A stretch of 64,000 bases of DNA. It comes from Deinococcus roseus (GTDB lineage: Bacteria > Deinococcota > Deinococci > Deinococcales > Deinococcaceae). The position numbers and the translations under genes were made by a program. The notes under the pieces are model-generated. The model saw nothing but the letters and a program-made list of their open reading frames with translations, had not been told where the DNA came from and ran no database searches. Where the stretch lies: the NCBI RefSeq assembly GCF_014646895.1, contig NZ_BMOD01000007.1, positions 124,001-188,000 of the forward strand, given 5' to 3'. Of the stretch, positions 1-10,400 are shown piece after piece (position 1 is the stretch's first letter; each line of letters starts with the position of its first letter).

Positions 1-3000
1 TCAGGTACGCTCCGGGACCCGCTGCCCTCAGCACGATGTCGCCGGACACATCACGGGCGTAATCCACCATGGCTTCTGCCAGTTGTTTGAGAATGGGGGT
101 CTGGAAACCGGTAAGCAACTGGTGCCCCAAATTGCTGCCCAGCCTGCGCACCACCACTTCGCGCACCTCTCTGGAAGAGGACACCGTCATCTTGTGTTGC
201 TTTAAAGGCCCCAGGCCCAGTGAGTAGCGGATCACCTGCACAGCCTCTGGAAAGTTCTGTTCCAGCAGGTAACGGTCCACGGTGGTGTCATAGCAGACCA
301 CCCAGTTGAAGTGTTTGTGCAGGGCTCTGAGTTCCTTCTCCCAGTTTTCCAGGGTGATGCGCAGCTGGAAATCCAGGCCCTCCCCGTGAAGTTTGCGACC
401 TTTGTGGTAAACCAGGGCCTGCATGCGGTAAAAGTCCAGCAGCAAACTGGTTTTCCAATTGGGGGTGAGCTGCACCAGACGGTCCATCGCCTGCCTGTTT
501 ACAGGGAGGGGCTGGCTGGCGAACTGGGAAACATACCCGGACAGGGGCAGCAGTTCGCTGGCTTCCTGATCTGTGGTGTCTTCAATTTTCTGGCCTTTTT
601 CGGAGAGCACATCGGCCAGGATGGCAAGGTCCGTCTCCTTGAGGTCTTGCAGGAGATCAAGCAAGGGGGCCTGCACCACCCGCAGGTTCACCGCCGGGAA
701 GTAACTTCCTGGGAGGGCGGCCCCCTGTTCCTGATGCTCCTGAATCCAGGCATTCACTTCCTGATGCAGGGCAACCCCATTGTCCAGGGTGTGCACAGTC
801 AGGTTGAATTTCAGGTTCCAGCGCCGTTTTTCAGAGAGTTTGAGCAGTTCATCGGAAAGCACGCCAGGAAGGGCTGCGTTGCTGCACTGCAGCAGATAAA
901 TCTCGATCCCATCTCTGACAAAAGGGTAGGTTTCCAGGTAATCTTCGATGACCTTGATCAGGGAACGGGTGGCAATGCGGGCATCTGCGCGGGTGTCGGT
1001 GCGGCGGGACAGGGGTTGCAGGTCCGACTGAATCCCCTGCAAGGGGGCATAAAGCTCGTAGCCCATGTGTTCCTGCACGGACAGCAGATAATGGGACACC
1101 GGAGAGCCTTCCTGCATCCTTGCCAGCACCGCAGGTGAACCTGCAGAGGAGAGCAGTCGATCCAGATCGTCCCGCATGCCTTTGAAATCCACGGCCTCCA
1201 CGGGCTTGCTGGGGTCCAGCAGTTTCCAGATCAGGGTGTGAAGCTGGTGGTTTCTTTCCACCCACCAGTGCAGTTTCAGGGGGTGCAAAAAGGGCATCAC
1301 CAGCTGTCCGGTTTTGCCTTCAAGGTGCACCATCCAGGCCCTACCCAGCAGTCCAAACGCCGGACGGGCAGCCAGTTTGTGAACCGGAAGGTACAGGTTG
1401 CACAGGCTCAGCAGGGTCTCGTAAGCCTCCAGAAGCCTGTACACATGAACCCGTTGCAGACCGTGCTGCAGGGTCAGGCCCACAAAAGCCTTCCAGTGGT
1501 CCAGCACATTCATCAGGGCGTTCTGAATGTCTGCCGCCCCGGCGCTTTGCAGTCCGTACTGGCGGGTCAGCACCTCCTGCACAAAGGGCACATCGATGGA
1601 TTTGCCGGTGGCGGCGTAATTTCCCAGGCTGTTCAGGGGGCGTTCCAGATCAATGCCCTGAGCACCCAACGTGCTGGACACCACATAAGCAGGAATGAAC
1701 AACTGCTGATGCTCTACGATGTGCAGAAGCTGCTGGTGAATGGTGGCATTCACATCTTCTGGCTCATAAATCCACACCAGATCCATGCTCTGCCCCCTCG
1801 CTTCCACCTTGAAGAGGAGTTCAGAGCGGGCAGGCTCGGGGTTTACCCCATCAAGCTCCTCGTTCCAGGCCGGAGTGATCTCCCACAGGGCTTTTAAATC
1901 CCATTCGATGGTTGGAAAAGCCTCGGTGATGCTGCCATAAAGGGCACGAAAGGCCTGCATGGCCCGTCTGGGGGTTTCCTTTTTGCTCTTGTCAGGCCTG
2001 AAAGAGATTTTGAGGGTCAGGTTCTGGCTGTCGCTGCGATCCGAGGGGTCAAGCAGCTCCATGGCACAGCGGGCCACCTCGATGGGAAAATCCCGGCCTT
2101 CCCGCTTGCGACTCCCCCGTTCCCTGCGCAGCATCTGGAGGGTCTTTTTGTCCAGCACATCTGCAAGGTCGTCCAGCACCTGTTCGATGTCCTCCACCTG
2201 GGGGGCCTTGCCTTCGGAGAGGTCCTGCAAGAGGTTTCTGAGGGCTTCGCTCTGGTCTTCAATGCGGATGTCCCGCTCGCGGAGGGTCATTTCGATCTGG
2301 CTGCCCAGACCCTGCCGCACATCCTTTTTGTTGATTTTGGCCCGTTTTGAAAGGACAAATTGCACCTCATCCCAGTCCAGTTGCAGGGCCGCAAGCAGAT
2401 CTGATCCGTGCAATGGTTCTGCAAGAAAGCGCCTGAGGGTTTCGGCTTTCTGCTCGGAACTGAGGCCCCCACTGGCGGTTTCATCCTCAAAATGGATGCG
2501 GTTTTGCTCGATCAGGTCAAGGTAACCTTTCTGTTTGCTGGGTTCAATGAGTTCGGAGCCCAGCGAGGCCACCTGCAAGATGGTTTTCAGGAGGCGATCC
2601 TGTTTTGCGGTCCCGATCACCTCATGTTGTCCCTCACAGCGAAAGAGGCCCAGGTGGGGCAAAGCGCGGGCAATGGCTTTCTGCAGGGTCAGGCCTGCAT
2701 CTTGTGCCAGAGCATGGTTCACTTCGCTGAGGAAACGGGCCAGGTCCCTGAGTTGCGGTTTGCGCAGGGTTTCGAGACGGGACAGGAACTGGGTCAGCAA
2801 GGTCCAGTCTTCCGGGCTGAGTTGATGGTCCGTGAAAGCCGCCTCAAAGAGTTGCCTGAGGCCCGTGTCATTTTTGCTGGAGGTCAGGGCCGCCTCGTCA
2901 ATGGTGAAGATGTTTTTCAGGCTCTGGGCATCCGAGGTGGGCACATTCATCACCAGCAGGAGCACCTGATCGGGCTGCACGTTGTTGCGGTACCAGGTGG

Positions 3001-3232
3001 CCGAGCGGTGGTCCTCGACAGAGTGAAGTTCAAATCCAGGGAGAGGGCTGGTGGTTCTGACCAGCACATGTTTTCCACCAAGAACAAAACGCCTTTCTGA
3101 CAGGGCCTGCAACAGCTCCAGATAGGTGCTGTCATCAAACCCTTCGATCTTGATGAACCCTCTGGCTTTGCTCTGGGCAGAAACCACCTGATGCTCAATG
3201 GACTTCACAAGGGCACGGGTGATGGTGTTCAT
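1..3232 (-). CDS. sspH: SspH/DptH-like restriction component (C-terminus off the left edge)
   Basis: An open frame of 1077 codons runs from the ATG at 3232 to the window edge without a stop; the TGA at 1-3 is out of frame. The protein is rich in Leu, Glu and Gln, mostly predicted helical, with no signal peptide and no Walker motif in the visible part. The visible C-terminal stretch ends in a GDIVLRAAGPGAYL-type segment. Position and size fit the third restriction gene of Ssp/Dnd phosphorothioation islands (SspH/DptH), whose HerA-like ATPase lies near the C-terminus and would be outside the window. The ATG overlaps the stop of the upstream gene as ATGA, so translation is coupled. The assignment rests on gene order and length, not on a catalytic motif. 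Confidence 0.55.
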   Translation of the reverse strand, partial: MNTITRALVKSIEHQVVSAQSKARGFIKIEGFDDSTYLELLQALSERRFVLGGKHVLVRTTSPLPGFELHSVEDHRSATWYRNNVQPDQVLLLVMNVPTSDAQSLKNIFTIDEAALTSSKNDTGLRQLFEAAFTDHQLSPEDWTLLTQFLSRLETLRKPQLRDLARFLSEVNHALAQDAGLTLQKAIARALPHLGLFRCEGQHEVIGTAKQDRLLKTILQVASLGSELIEPSKQKGYLDLIEQNRIHFEDETASGGLSSEQKAETLRRFLAEPLHGSDLLAALQLDWDEVQFVLSKRAKINKKDVRQGLGSQIEMTLRERDIRIEDQSEALRNLLQDLSEGKAPQVEDIEQVLDDLADVLDKKTLQMLRRERGSRKREGRDFPIEVARCAMELLDPSDRSDSQNLTLKISFRPDKSKKETPRRAMQAFRALYGSITEAFPTIEWDLKALWEITPAWNEELDGVNPEPARSELLFKVEARGQSMDLVWIYEPEDVNATIHQQLLHIVEHQQLFIPAYVVSSTLGAQGIDLERPLNSLGNYAATGKSIDVPFVQEVLTRQYGLQSAGAADIQNALMNVLDHWKAFVGLTLQHGLQRVHVYRLLEAYETLLSLCNLYLPVHKLAARPAFGLLGRAWMVHLEGKTGQLVMPFLHPLKLHWWVERNHQLHTLIWKLLDPSKPVEAVDFKGMRDDLDRLLSSAGSPAVLARMQEGSPVSHYLLSVQEHMGYELYAPLQGIQSDLQPLSRRTDTRADARIATRSLIKVIEDYLETYPFVRDGIEIYLLQCSNAALPGVLSDELLKLSEKRRWNLKFNLTVHTLDNGVALHQEVNAWIQEHQEQGAALPGSYFPAVNLRVVQAPLLDLLQDLKETDLAILADVLSEKGQKIEDTTDQEASELLPLSGYVSQFASQPLPVNRQAMDRLVQLTPNWKTSLLLDFYRMQALVYHKGRKLHGEGLDFQLRITLENWEKELRALHKHFNWVVCYDTTVDRYLLEQNFPEAVQVIRYSLGLGPLKQHKMTVSSSREVREVVVRRLGSNLGHQLLTGFQTPILKQLAEAMVDYARDVSGDIVLRAAGPGAYL

Positions 3233-4929
3233 GGCTGACCTCCCTGCACCATGGCGGTGGCATCCGAGTATTCAAAAGCCAGACCTGCATTTTTGAGTTT
3301 CTCCAGCAGCACATTCTGGTTCTGCTCGTAATACTCGGCGTTCAGGCGGTGGCGTTCAAAAAGACCCGAGTCTCTGGCCTGCCTTAAACCCACCACCAGA
3401 CCGTATTTCTGGTACAGCTTTTCCAGAAAATCAGTGAATTCCATGCCCTTACCGGGGCCAAGGTTGGCGTAAACCAGGGTCTTTAAAAGGTTGTTTTGCA
3501 GCACATAACGCTGCGGGCTGCCCACCAGAGGGGCCACAAAACCGCAGTATTTGGCCAGCTTGCGGTGAATGCCCTCGAAATTCTTGTTGAAGTCGTTCAT
3601 CAGCAGGTCTTCGAGTTTCTCCTGAAAGATCTCCCTCTGGACTTCCATGCTGTGGGGTGCAGGAACACTGGCAAAACGGACCATGAGCGCTTCATGGTGT
3701 TTTGAGAGCTCTTTTTTGGGCACCGGATAGTGGTCTTCCAGATGGTCCATGAAGACCGCAATGTTGTCGGTCAGGCTGGTTCCGCCAGGGAAAAGGGCAA
3801 GCACTTCCTCCTGCAGGTAACGCTGCACGGCCACCCGGATCTGGCTTTCCTGTTCCCTGAATTGCACCGCAGAGGCCCTTCTCAGGCTGCTGTCCCGGCT
3901 GTTTTCCAGCAGGTCAATCAGCAGTTTGGGCAGGTCCTCGGTTTTGCCAGACTGCACCAGCGAACGGTGGTAAATGTACTGGGTGATCTGGAAAGCCATC
4001 AGGTAGGAGAACAGGGTCAGGAGCTCAGTGGCGTCCAGATCGGCATGCAGCAGTTTGTTAACGTCTTTTGCCATCTGAAAGAAGAACTCCGTTCTGGGCT
4101 CGGGAATCCAGCCCAGGTACCCGGTGTGTTTGCTCCCCTCCTCGTTCTCCTCGTCTTCCCAGTCCTGGTTGTCTGTTTCGGGTTGCCAGAGTCGATCAAT
4201 GAATTCTGCCAGTTGCCCGATGCTGGGCTGGCTGTCTTTCATCAGGTGCTTCAGGCGTGAGGTGATGGAGCAGGCCAGCTGAGGATCCTGGCGGGTACCG
4301 GCCGAGAGCATCAGGTAATAAAGCTGTCCACCACGCACAAAGAAGTTGGCTGCGGTGAATTCAATCCCGTGGTCCAGTTCATGGTCTCCGCTGAGGTCGG
4401 CTTCATCGTCCCTGAGGGGTTTTGAGTTGCCTTTCTTGCGCAGGGCTTCCCAGAACAGCAGCCTTTCGTGGGCCGGGAAAAGGGCACGGGCAAACCAGGA
4501 ACGGTTGCTTTCCACTGCCGTGAAAGACTTCAGCAGAGACTTTGCCGATTCCACCGGGTCAAAACCCGCATCCCGCTCGGTGACCACCGGATTGAGCTTC
4601 ACCAGTTCACTGCTGCGAAGTTTCCCGAGCAGGCGTTGCAGGGCGTGGTCGTCTCTGGCGTGGCGCGATTTTTCGGCCTCTGAGTAGAAAACGAAACGCC
4701 TGAGGCCCAGACGGGTGGCTTTCTTGAAACCCAGAGTTTTGCGGTCCTGCTGCTCATTCTCCCGAATGCCCCTGCCCAGCTCATAATCAAAGCCGTAGAG
4801 CACATTCAGGAATTCCAGCAGGTACTCCATCGGGTCCTGACCAATGCGGAAGCGGTGCCCCCAGATGTAGGCGCTCACCGGGTACTGTTTCATTTTGCTG
4901 TCGTAATTGCCGTACCGCTGCATGCTCAT
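3229..4929 (-). CDS. sspG: SspG/DptG-like restriction component, 566 aa
   Basis: This is a soluble 566-residue protein with no recognisable catalytic motif, no signal peptide and no membrane segment. It is largely helical, with an acidic Asp/Glu cluster (DWEDEENEEG) near the middle. It sits between an SspF-like ATPase and a very large SspH-like protein and overlaps both by ATGA junctions, so all three are likely made in fixed ratio. In the Ssp and Dnd families the middle restriction gene is of this size and has no known enzymatic fold. The name is therefore given by synteny. A second in-frame ATG two codons downstream could also be the start. Confidence 0.55.
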   Translation of the reverse strand: MSMQRYGNYDSKMKQYPVSAYIWGHRFRIGQDPMEYLLEFLNVLYGFDYELGRGIRENEQQDRKTLGFKKATRLGLRRFVFYSEAEKSRHARDDHALQRLLGKLRSSELVKLNPVVTERDAGFDPVESAKSLLKSFTAVESNRSWFARALFPAHERLLFWEALRKKGNSKPLRDDEADLSGDHELDHGIEFTAANFFVRGGQLYYLMLSAGTRQDPQLACSITSRLKHLMKDSQPSIGQLAEFIDRLWQPETDNQDWEDEENEEGSKHTGYLGWIPEPRTEFFFQMAKDVNKLLHADLDATELLTLFSYLMAFQITQYIYHRSLVQSGKTEDLPKLLIDLLENSRDSSLRRASAVQFREQESQIRVAVQRYLQEEVLALFPGGTSLTDNIAVFMDHLEDHYPVPKKELSKHHEALMVRFASVPAPHSMEVQREIFQEKLEDLLMNDFNKNFEGIHRKLAKYCGFVAPLVGSPQRYVLQNNLLKTLVYANLGPGKGMEFTDFLEKLYQKYGLVVGLRQARDSGLFERHRLNAEYYEQNQNVLLEKLKNAGLAFEYSDATAMVQGGQP

Positions 4930-6665
4930 GCCTCCACACTCCGGGGCAGCCTGAGCACCTGGGGTCGGTAGCCGGTCCCGGTCAATTCAAAAAACTCGAT
5001 GTGCTCTCCAGTGGGGGCGGCCTGAAAGCGGGTCAGGAGTTCATCTTTCAGGTGCCGAATGTCCAGATCGCATTCCTCCGAGAGCACGTTGGGGGTGCCT
5101 CCCACCGCCCGGCGCATCACAAACTCAAATCGCAGCAGGTTGACCTTCCAGCGAACCGGCTCTGGACTGAGTTTCACGTTGGTGATTTCCAGGGTCATCT
5201 GGGGCCTTGCAGGCACGAACTGGCCTTCTGTGGTCCTCACCTCCAGGTCCAGTTGCTCCACCGGAATTTTCTGCCGGATGATCGGGATGGTGCTCCTTCC
5301 CCCCTGCCCGTAATGGGAAGTGACGTACAGGTGGTCGGTTTCCTGCACGAAGAGTCCCGAGAACGCCCGGTTGAGGCCCAGCACCATCTTGCGAAGCTGC
5401 CAGTCCTGCAAGGTGTTTTTCTGGTCCTGCAGCAACTTGAGGTACTCCGGGAGGTGTTGAAAAGGCAGCAGGTTCAAAATGGCCCCCTCGTTGTGCCACT
5501 CGAAGAACACCTTGCGCCTGCAGTGCGGCAGCCAGTCTTTCACGAACTCCACGGCTTTCTCCAGCTGATCTCCCAGCAGGTAACTGCCCCGTTCCTGCTG
5601 AAACAGGGTGTGCCCCAGGTCAATGGCTTCCCGGAACACCCGCTGGTAGGCTGGGGATTCGGTGGCACTGTGGTCACTGATGATGAAGTGGTCCACCTGA
5701 AACACCGACTGCCCCGCCACATCGAGCCTTGCAAAGAGTTTGAGGGCCGTGGCTTTCTTGCGGAAGGTCTCTGTGGCTTCCTGGCCCCACAGGTTGTTGT
5801 AGTAAGCGTAATTTCTGGCCTGATCGCGCCACTCGCTGCTTTTTGTCTGCTGCTGGCGCACCTTCTGGCAGGTCAGGCCTCCGGTGACCGTGAAGGCCAT
5901 GTGCACCAGTTGATCCCGCACCGTGACGTGATGCTCCAGGTGCTCTAAAAGTTCATAAAGCCTGAGCACCCTTTGCTGGATGGTCTCCTCTTGCAGACGG
6001 GTGGCGTTGTGCAGGATCGGGCAGTCTTTTCTGGCGGTGCAGCCCTCGCATCCGGTCCATCTCTCTGGATCGGTCATCCAGCTCAGAACCTGAGGGATGT
6101 AACTGGAGGTGGGAATGCGGTTCAGGTCGATCACCAGCACGGGCCTGGAAGGATCAGGCCCATTTTGCAACTGACGGTCCACTTCGGCCTGAAGTTCAGG
6201 GAGGCCCAGAGAGGCAAGCTGTGCCCTGAGGCGTCCCTCGTTGGCGGCAATCAGGGAGGGGATGGTCCCCAGGCCTTTCAGTCGGGCGTTCAGACCCCGC
6301 AGAATCTGACCGGAAGCCTCCACCCCCATCTCTGAGAGGTCCTTGATCACCCAGAGTTTGGCGTCCTGCCGAAAGAATTCCTGTTTGGCCACGTCGCTCT
6401 GCCATCCTGTGAAAGGACGCCCGGTGAAGACTTCGATGATCTTGCGGCACAGATAGGTCTTGCCATCTCCAGCGTTCCCGGTGAGGATCACGGCTGGAGG
6501 GTTGCTCTGGTCGAAAAGTTGAAAGAGTTTCCGGCCCACCTCGGTGTCCAGGGTGAGGGGCTGGGTGCCGTCCACCTTTGCGTTGGAGGTGAACTCATCG
6601 AAAGCGGCCTCATGTTCAGGAGAGGCGGTGGTGTAACGGTTGAGAAAGGCCACAAAAGGATTCAC
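4926..6665 (-). CDS. sspF: SspF/DptF-like P-loop ATPase of phosphorothioation-based restriction
   Basis: The protein is 579 residues if translation begins at the GTG at 6665. That start lies 11 bp after the sspD stop and has a GAGGAGG ribosome site (6671-6677) overlapping that stop. The frame is open to 6812, but the longer version would overlap sspD by 137 bp. A Walker A motif GNAGDGKT (about residues 63-70) and a Walker B-like strand RPVLVIDLNR (174-183) are followed by a Cys cluster (C206, C209, C215) that could bind zinc. These features fit the ATPase subunit of the restriction module of Ssp/Dnd systems, which attacks DNA lacking phosphorothioate. The stop overlaps the next ATG. Confidence 0.65.
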   Translation of the reverse strand: MNPFVAFLNRYTTASPEHEAAFDEFTSNAKVDGTQPLTLDTEVGRKLFQLFDQSNPPAVILTGNAGDGKTYLCRKIIEVFTGRPFTGWQSDVAKQEFFRQDAKLWVIKDLSEMGVEASGQILRGLNARLKGLGTIPSLIAANEGRLRAQLASLGLPELQAEVDRQLQNGPDPSRPVLVIDLNRIPTSSYIPQVLSWMTDPERWTGCEGCTARKDCPILHNATRLQEETIQQRVLRLYELLEHLEHHVTVRDQLVHMAFTVTGGLTCQKVRQQQTKSSEWRDQARNYAYYNNLWGQEATETFRKKATALKLFARLDVAGQSVFQVDHFIISDHSATESPAYQRVFREAIDLGHTLFQQERGSYLLGDQLEKAVEFVKDWLPHCRRKVFFEWHNEGAILNLLPFQHLPEYLKLLQDQKNTLQDWQLRKMVLGLNRAFSGLFVQETDHLYVTSHYGQGGRSTIPIIRQKIPVEQLDLEVRTTEGQFVPARPQMTLEITNVKLSPEPVRWKVNLLRFEFVMRRAVGGTPNVLSEECDLDIRHLKDELLTRFQAAPTGEHIEFFELTGTGYRPQVLRLPRSVEA

Positions 6666-6675
6666 AGTTCCCTCC

Positions 6676-7482
6676 TCACAGGTGACAGATGGAACAGCCG
6701 ACTTCTTCTTCGGCGTCCATCTCTCCGGTGAAAGCTTCGGCCAGGGTTCGGGGTCTGCGTCTGGCTGCAGCCCGTTTCTGGCGTTTCTCCTCTTCGGCCT
6801 TGATCTGGGCAATGCGTTCAGGGCGGGCCAGTTCTGCGAGGCTCTCCCCTTCCCGCCAGGTGTAGCCCTCCTCGGGTTTCTCGTAGGTCATGGCCTCCTC
6901 GAACTTGTCGGGGTGCCGCTCAAGCAAACCCACCCACTCGATCCCGCGCTGGAAGAAACAAAAGGTGCAGCCAGAGCGGGAACGCCACTCGTAGTATTTC
7001 GGGATGCCCACACTGCTGTCTTCCAGAAGCCTGAACACATCCTCTCTGGTGATGCCTGCCTCCTTGAAGGGATAAACCGGGGTCACATTGGGTTTGGAGG
7101 TGATGTGCCCATCCCGATGCTCATCGGCGCGAATGGCGATGTAGAGGTGCACGGGGTCGGTGCCAATGTATTTCTCGAAAGGCTCGATCTTGAGCTGTCT
7201 GGTGCACCAGCGCATGTTGGGAGAGGGCAGGTAACCCCGGTACATGTCCAGCCAGTAATCAAATCCCCTCTCCTGCTCGTCTTCTAAAAGTCGGGTGATG
7301 GGTTTTCCCAGAAAGGCTTCGAGGCGGGACAGGTACTCGTAGGTTTCGGGGAGTTCTTTGTGGGTGTCGCAGAACAGATACTCCATCTCGATTTCGGGGT
7401 GGTGCTCTTTCATGTAGATGGCCAGGGCGGTGCTGTCCTTGCCGCCCGAGACGAGCAGCACGTGGCGCATGGAATCACTCAT
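6676..7482 (-). CDS. sspD: SspD/DndC-like PAPS-reductase-fold sulfurtransferase
   Basis: This 268-residue protein has the ATP-pyrophosphatase P-loop SGGKDSTA (residues 12-19) of the PAPS reductase/DndC family. It also has Cys residues at 93 (MRWCTRQLK), 172 and 175 (GCTFCFF), and a C-terminal C263-x2-C266 pair, enough to hold an iron-sulfur cluster. In Dnd and Ssp systems this subunit activates the DNA backbone with ATP and passes on sulfur. It starts 8 bp inside the end of sspC and is followed 11 bp later by sspF. The C-terminal 50 residues are Lys/Arg/Ala rich. The family assignment is firm. The choice of SspD over other DndC-like proteins comes from the DUF4007 and large ATPase genes upstream. 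Confidence 0.85.
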   Translation of the reverse strand: MSDSMRHVLLVSGGKDSTALAIYMKEHHPEIEMEYLFCDTHKELPETYEYLSRLEAFLGKPITRLLEDEQERGFDYWLDMYRGYLPSPNMRWCTRQLKIEPFEKYIGTDPVHLYIAIRADEHRDGHITSKPNVTPVYPFKEAGITREDVFRLLEDSSVGIPKYYEWRSRSGCTFCFFQRGIEWVGLLERHPDKFEEAMTYEKPEEGYTWREGESLAELARPERIAQIKAEEEKRQKRAAARRRPRTLAEAFTGEMDAEEEVGCSICHL

Positions 7483-10400
7483 GGGGTCCTCCGATGATTT
7501 TCTGGGTGAGGAGTGCGAGGGCGGACAGGGTCACATTGATGTCCAGGCCACCGGTTTGCTTCTGGAACTCTGCCAGCAGGTCATGGCTGAGCTGTTCGGC
7601 CTGCTGTTTCTGGTCTTCCCTCAGGCTGAACACTTTTCGGTCTTCTCTCAGGTCCGTGCCGAGCACCCCAATGCGAATCACCTGCACGCCTGCATCCTTT
7701 GGGACAGTGCCTCTTTCGCGAACCAGTTCTTCCAGGCGGTGAAAGTCACTGGCCATCTGACGAAGCTTCACCTGAAAGGCCAGCAAATCCCCATCTCGCC
7801 AGTCGGTGACGGGTTTCCCGCTGTGCACCACACGTCCGAGTTGCTCACGCCATTGGTCTGCACTGGCACTTCCGAGTTGCTGCACGAACGCGGTGAGGGT
7901 CTGGTCCACGGTGTAGCCTCTGAGCTGTTCTGCACGGCTGCGCAGGTTCTGGGACACCTCTGCAAAAGAACCCGAAAGCTGAAAAGCCTCACGGATCTGC
8001 ATCTCAATCTGGTACAGCAGATTTCCAAACGCAGATCCCATGGCGTTCAGACAGTCCAGCAGCCATGATGTGAGCGATTTGGGGTGGGTTTCCCCTTCAA
8101 TGGTGGTGTGATAGAGGGCCAGGATGTCCTGGGTGACCAGTTGCACCGGGTCCTTGATGCGCAGCAGCATGTCCCGGAGCAGCACTGCAGAAGGGGGATC
8201 CAGCTTGCGGGTGAACCTGCTGTATGGAGGGAGTTTTGCGGCCACCAGAATCAGGGGTTTCACCACATCCATCAGCAGGGGGGTGCCAATCCGTTCGGGT
8301 TTCCCGGCGTACATGCGGATGGCTTCACTCATGTCCTGCAAGGCCTGCAGGGTGGAGGAAGTGAACTCAATCCACTGCACCTCGAAGAGGTCGGGGCGGC
8401 GCACGATGCGTTCCAGCACCTCAATGCGCAGTTCGGGCACAAAGAGACCTTCATCAAAGATGGCGATTCTTTCCCGCATGGAAATCAGCAGGGCAGCGAC
8501 CAGCACAGGAATAGGGCCTTCTGCAATGCCATAAGGTGCCCCTCTCAGCAGGTCAAAAAGTCCTGTCAGGGGCACCCTGTCTTCACGGGCGGTCAGGTGC
8601 TCCAGCATGGCTTGCCAGACCGGCTCGTAACTTCCTTCTGGTGCAGTGAGCTGCCAGTGGCCCTTCACCTCTCTGTGAAACCCGCCTTTTTTCAGGACTG
8701 CGGCATACATGCTGTACTCGGGGGGGAAGCCCTCCATGCCCAGTCTGGGCTGGGTGTTTTGCAGCAGCATGGCTTCCAGCAGATTCCTTCTGGCCTTGGC
8801 GGACTGGGAGGAAAGCTGGTTGCGGTTCAGAAGTTCATTGCGAATCACCGGAGAGAGGTGGTACTTCCAGTCCAGAATCTGGCTGAGCCACTGCTGGAAA
8901 TGACGGGCCGTCGGGACAGAACAGGGTGCTCCGGCATGGAACCATTCGCTTTTGGAGGGCTCAAAGCGGTACCCTTTCACCCCGAACAGCGAGCCAATGG
9001 TGTTTTCCAGGCGTTCCTGGGCCTGCTGGATCCGGCCTTCCAGCTCTTTTTTGGCCACCGGGTCCCCTTCCAGACTGGTGCTGGTGCGTTTGATGGTTTC
9101 CCAGGCGTTCAGTTCCCTTAAGAAACCTTCCAGGCCCACCACAGGTCTGGGGAAAGCGAAAATCACATTGGTGTTTGCAGCATGGAACTGGGCAATCAGC
9201 TGCAGTTGCTTGCGTTCGGTGTCGGTGCTGCTCAGGACAAAAATGATCTGCAGCTGGTCGGGTTTCAGTTTTGAGATGTGGGTGGAGAGTTCGGTGGAGC
9301 GCCCCTCAAACAGGGTGACTTCAAACGAGCGCAGGTTTCCGGTGCGGATGTAATGGGCACGGGCGACCTGGGGATACAATTCCAGGTGCCTTTGCAAGGA
9401 ACGGGCCAGCGAGAACTGCCCCTGCTTTGCCATCACCTGGGCAAATTCTTCGTCCAGATCCATGTCAGAGCCGTCCCACAGGGCGTAGGTGCTCTCAAAA
9501 TTGCGGTAAAGCACCAGAGACTTGCGTTTGAGTTCTGAAAGGGCCTCATCCACCTCTGCGGAGTCTCCGCAGGCAGCGATCAGGGTTTCACGGGTGGCTT
9601 TCAGGCCCACCTGAGATCCATAACTGGAGATCAGTCCGATGGCCTGCACGAGACTTTTTAAAAGAGGATCTGCTCCCTCTCCCAGTCGATCACAGGCCAC
9701 CTCGATCAGGCTCCAACGCCGAGACAGGTCACTCTGGTAAGTGGCGCTCCCCAGGCTGTGCACCACGTACTGGTACAGCTGGGAAAGGGTGTACATGGGG
9801 AGTTGGCCCGAGTCGGTGTCCTGGGAGGTCAGGAAATCCAGCAGTCCAAACGGCTCGCTTCCGGTCAGGAAGGCGAACAGGGAGCGCTCATTCTGGGCCA
9901 GTTTGCTGCGGAACAGGGGCCAGAGCAGCAGGGCCGTGATGGGCTCGATGGGGACGCACCTTAAAAGGTGGGCATCGAGTGCAGGAATGCGTTTTCGGGC
10001 CTCTTCCAGAACTTCTGATTCCAGCACCTCCCGCACTTTGCAGGCGTAGGCTTTTGAAAGCTCAGGGCCACTGCGGAAATCCACGGCACTGGCAATCAAT
10101 TGCAGGAACTGCTCTGCGGGCTCCTGAAAATTCACATCCGTGAAGCGACCCTGCACCTTCTGCCATTCGGCCCGTGCCGTGTGCTCGGCATGCAGCAGGT
10201 AATCGCTGAATCCAGTGTGAAGGACAGTGATGAGAGCAACAGGAAAAGCACTTCTGGAGGCAAATTCTGCCAGTTCCTGCATCAGGAAGAGGTCCCCATC
10301 CTGCGGGTTTTGTGCTGCATATTCCAGAAACTTCCCGAACTCGTCCAGGATGAGCAGAAGCCCTCCCCTGCTTTTGCGGCTCAGGTGGAGGGTGGCCCGT

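Noticed and set aside
1..3. Apparent TGA stop for the left-edge gene
   Set aside because: It is out of frame. The reading frame that starts at 3232 uses bases 4-2 as its last complete codon (Leu), so the gene continues beyond the window.
6665..6812. Longer sspF start overlapping sspD by 137 bp
   Set aside because: The GTG at 6665 has an ideal GAGGAGG site, and the extra 49 residues are low-complexity Arg/Lys/Pro/Glu with no domain.
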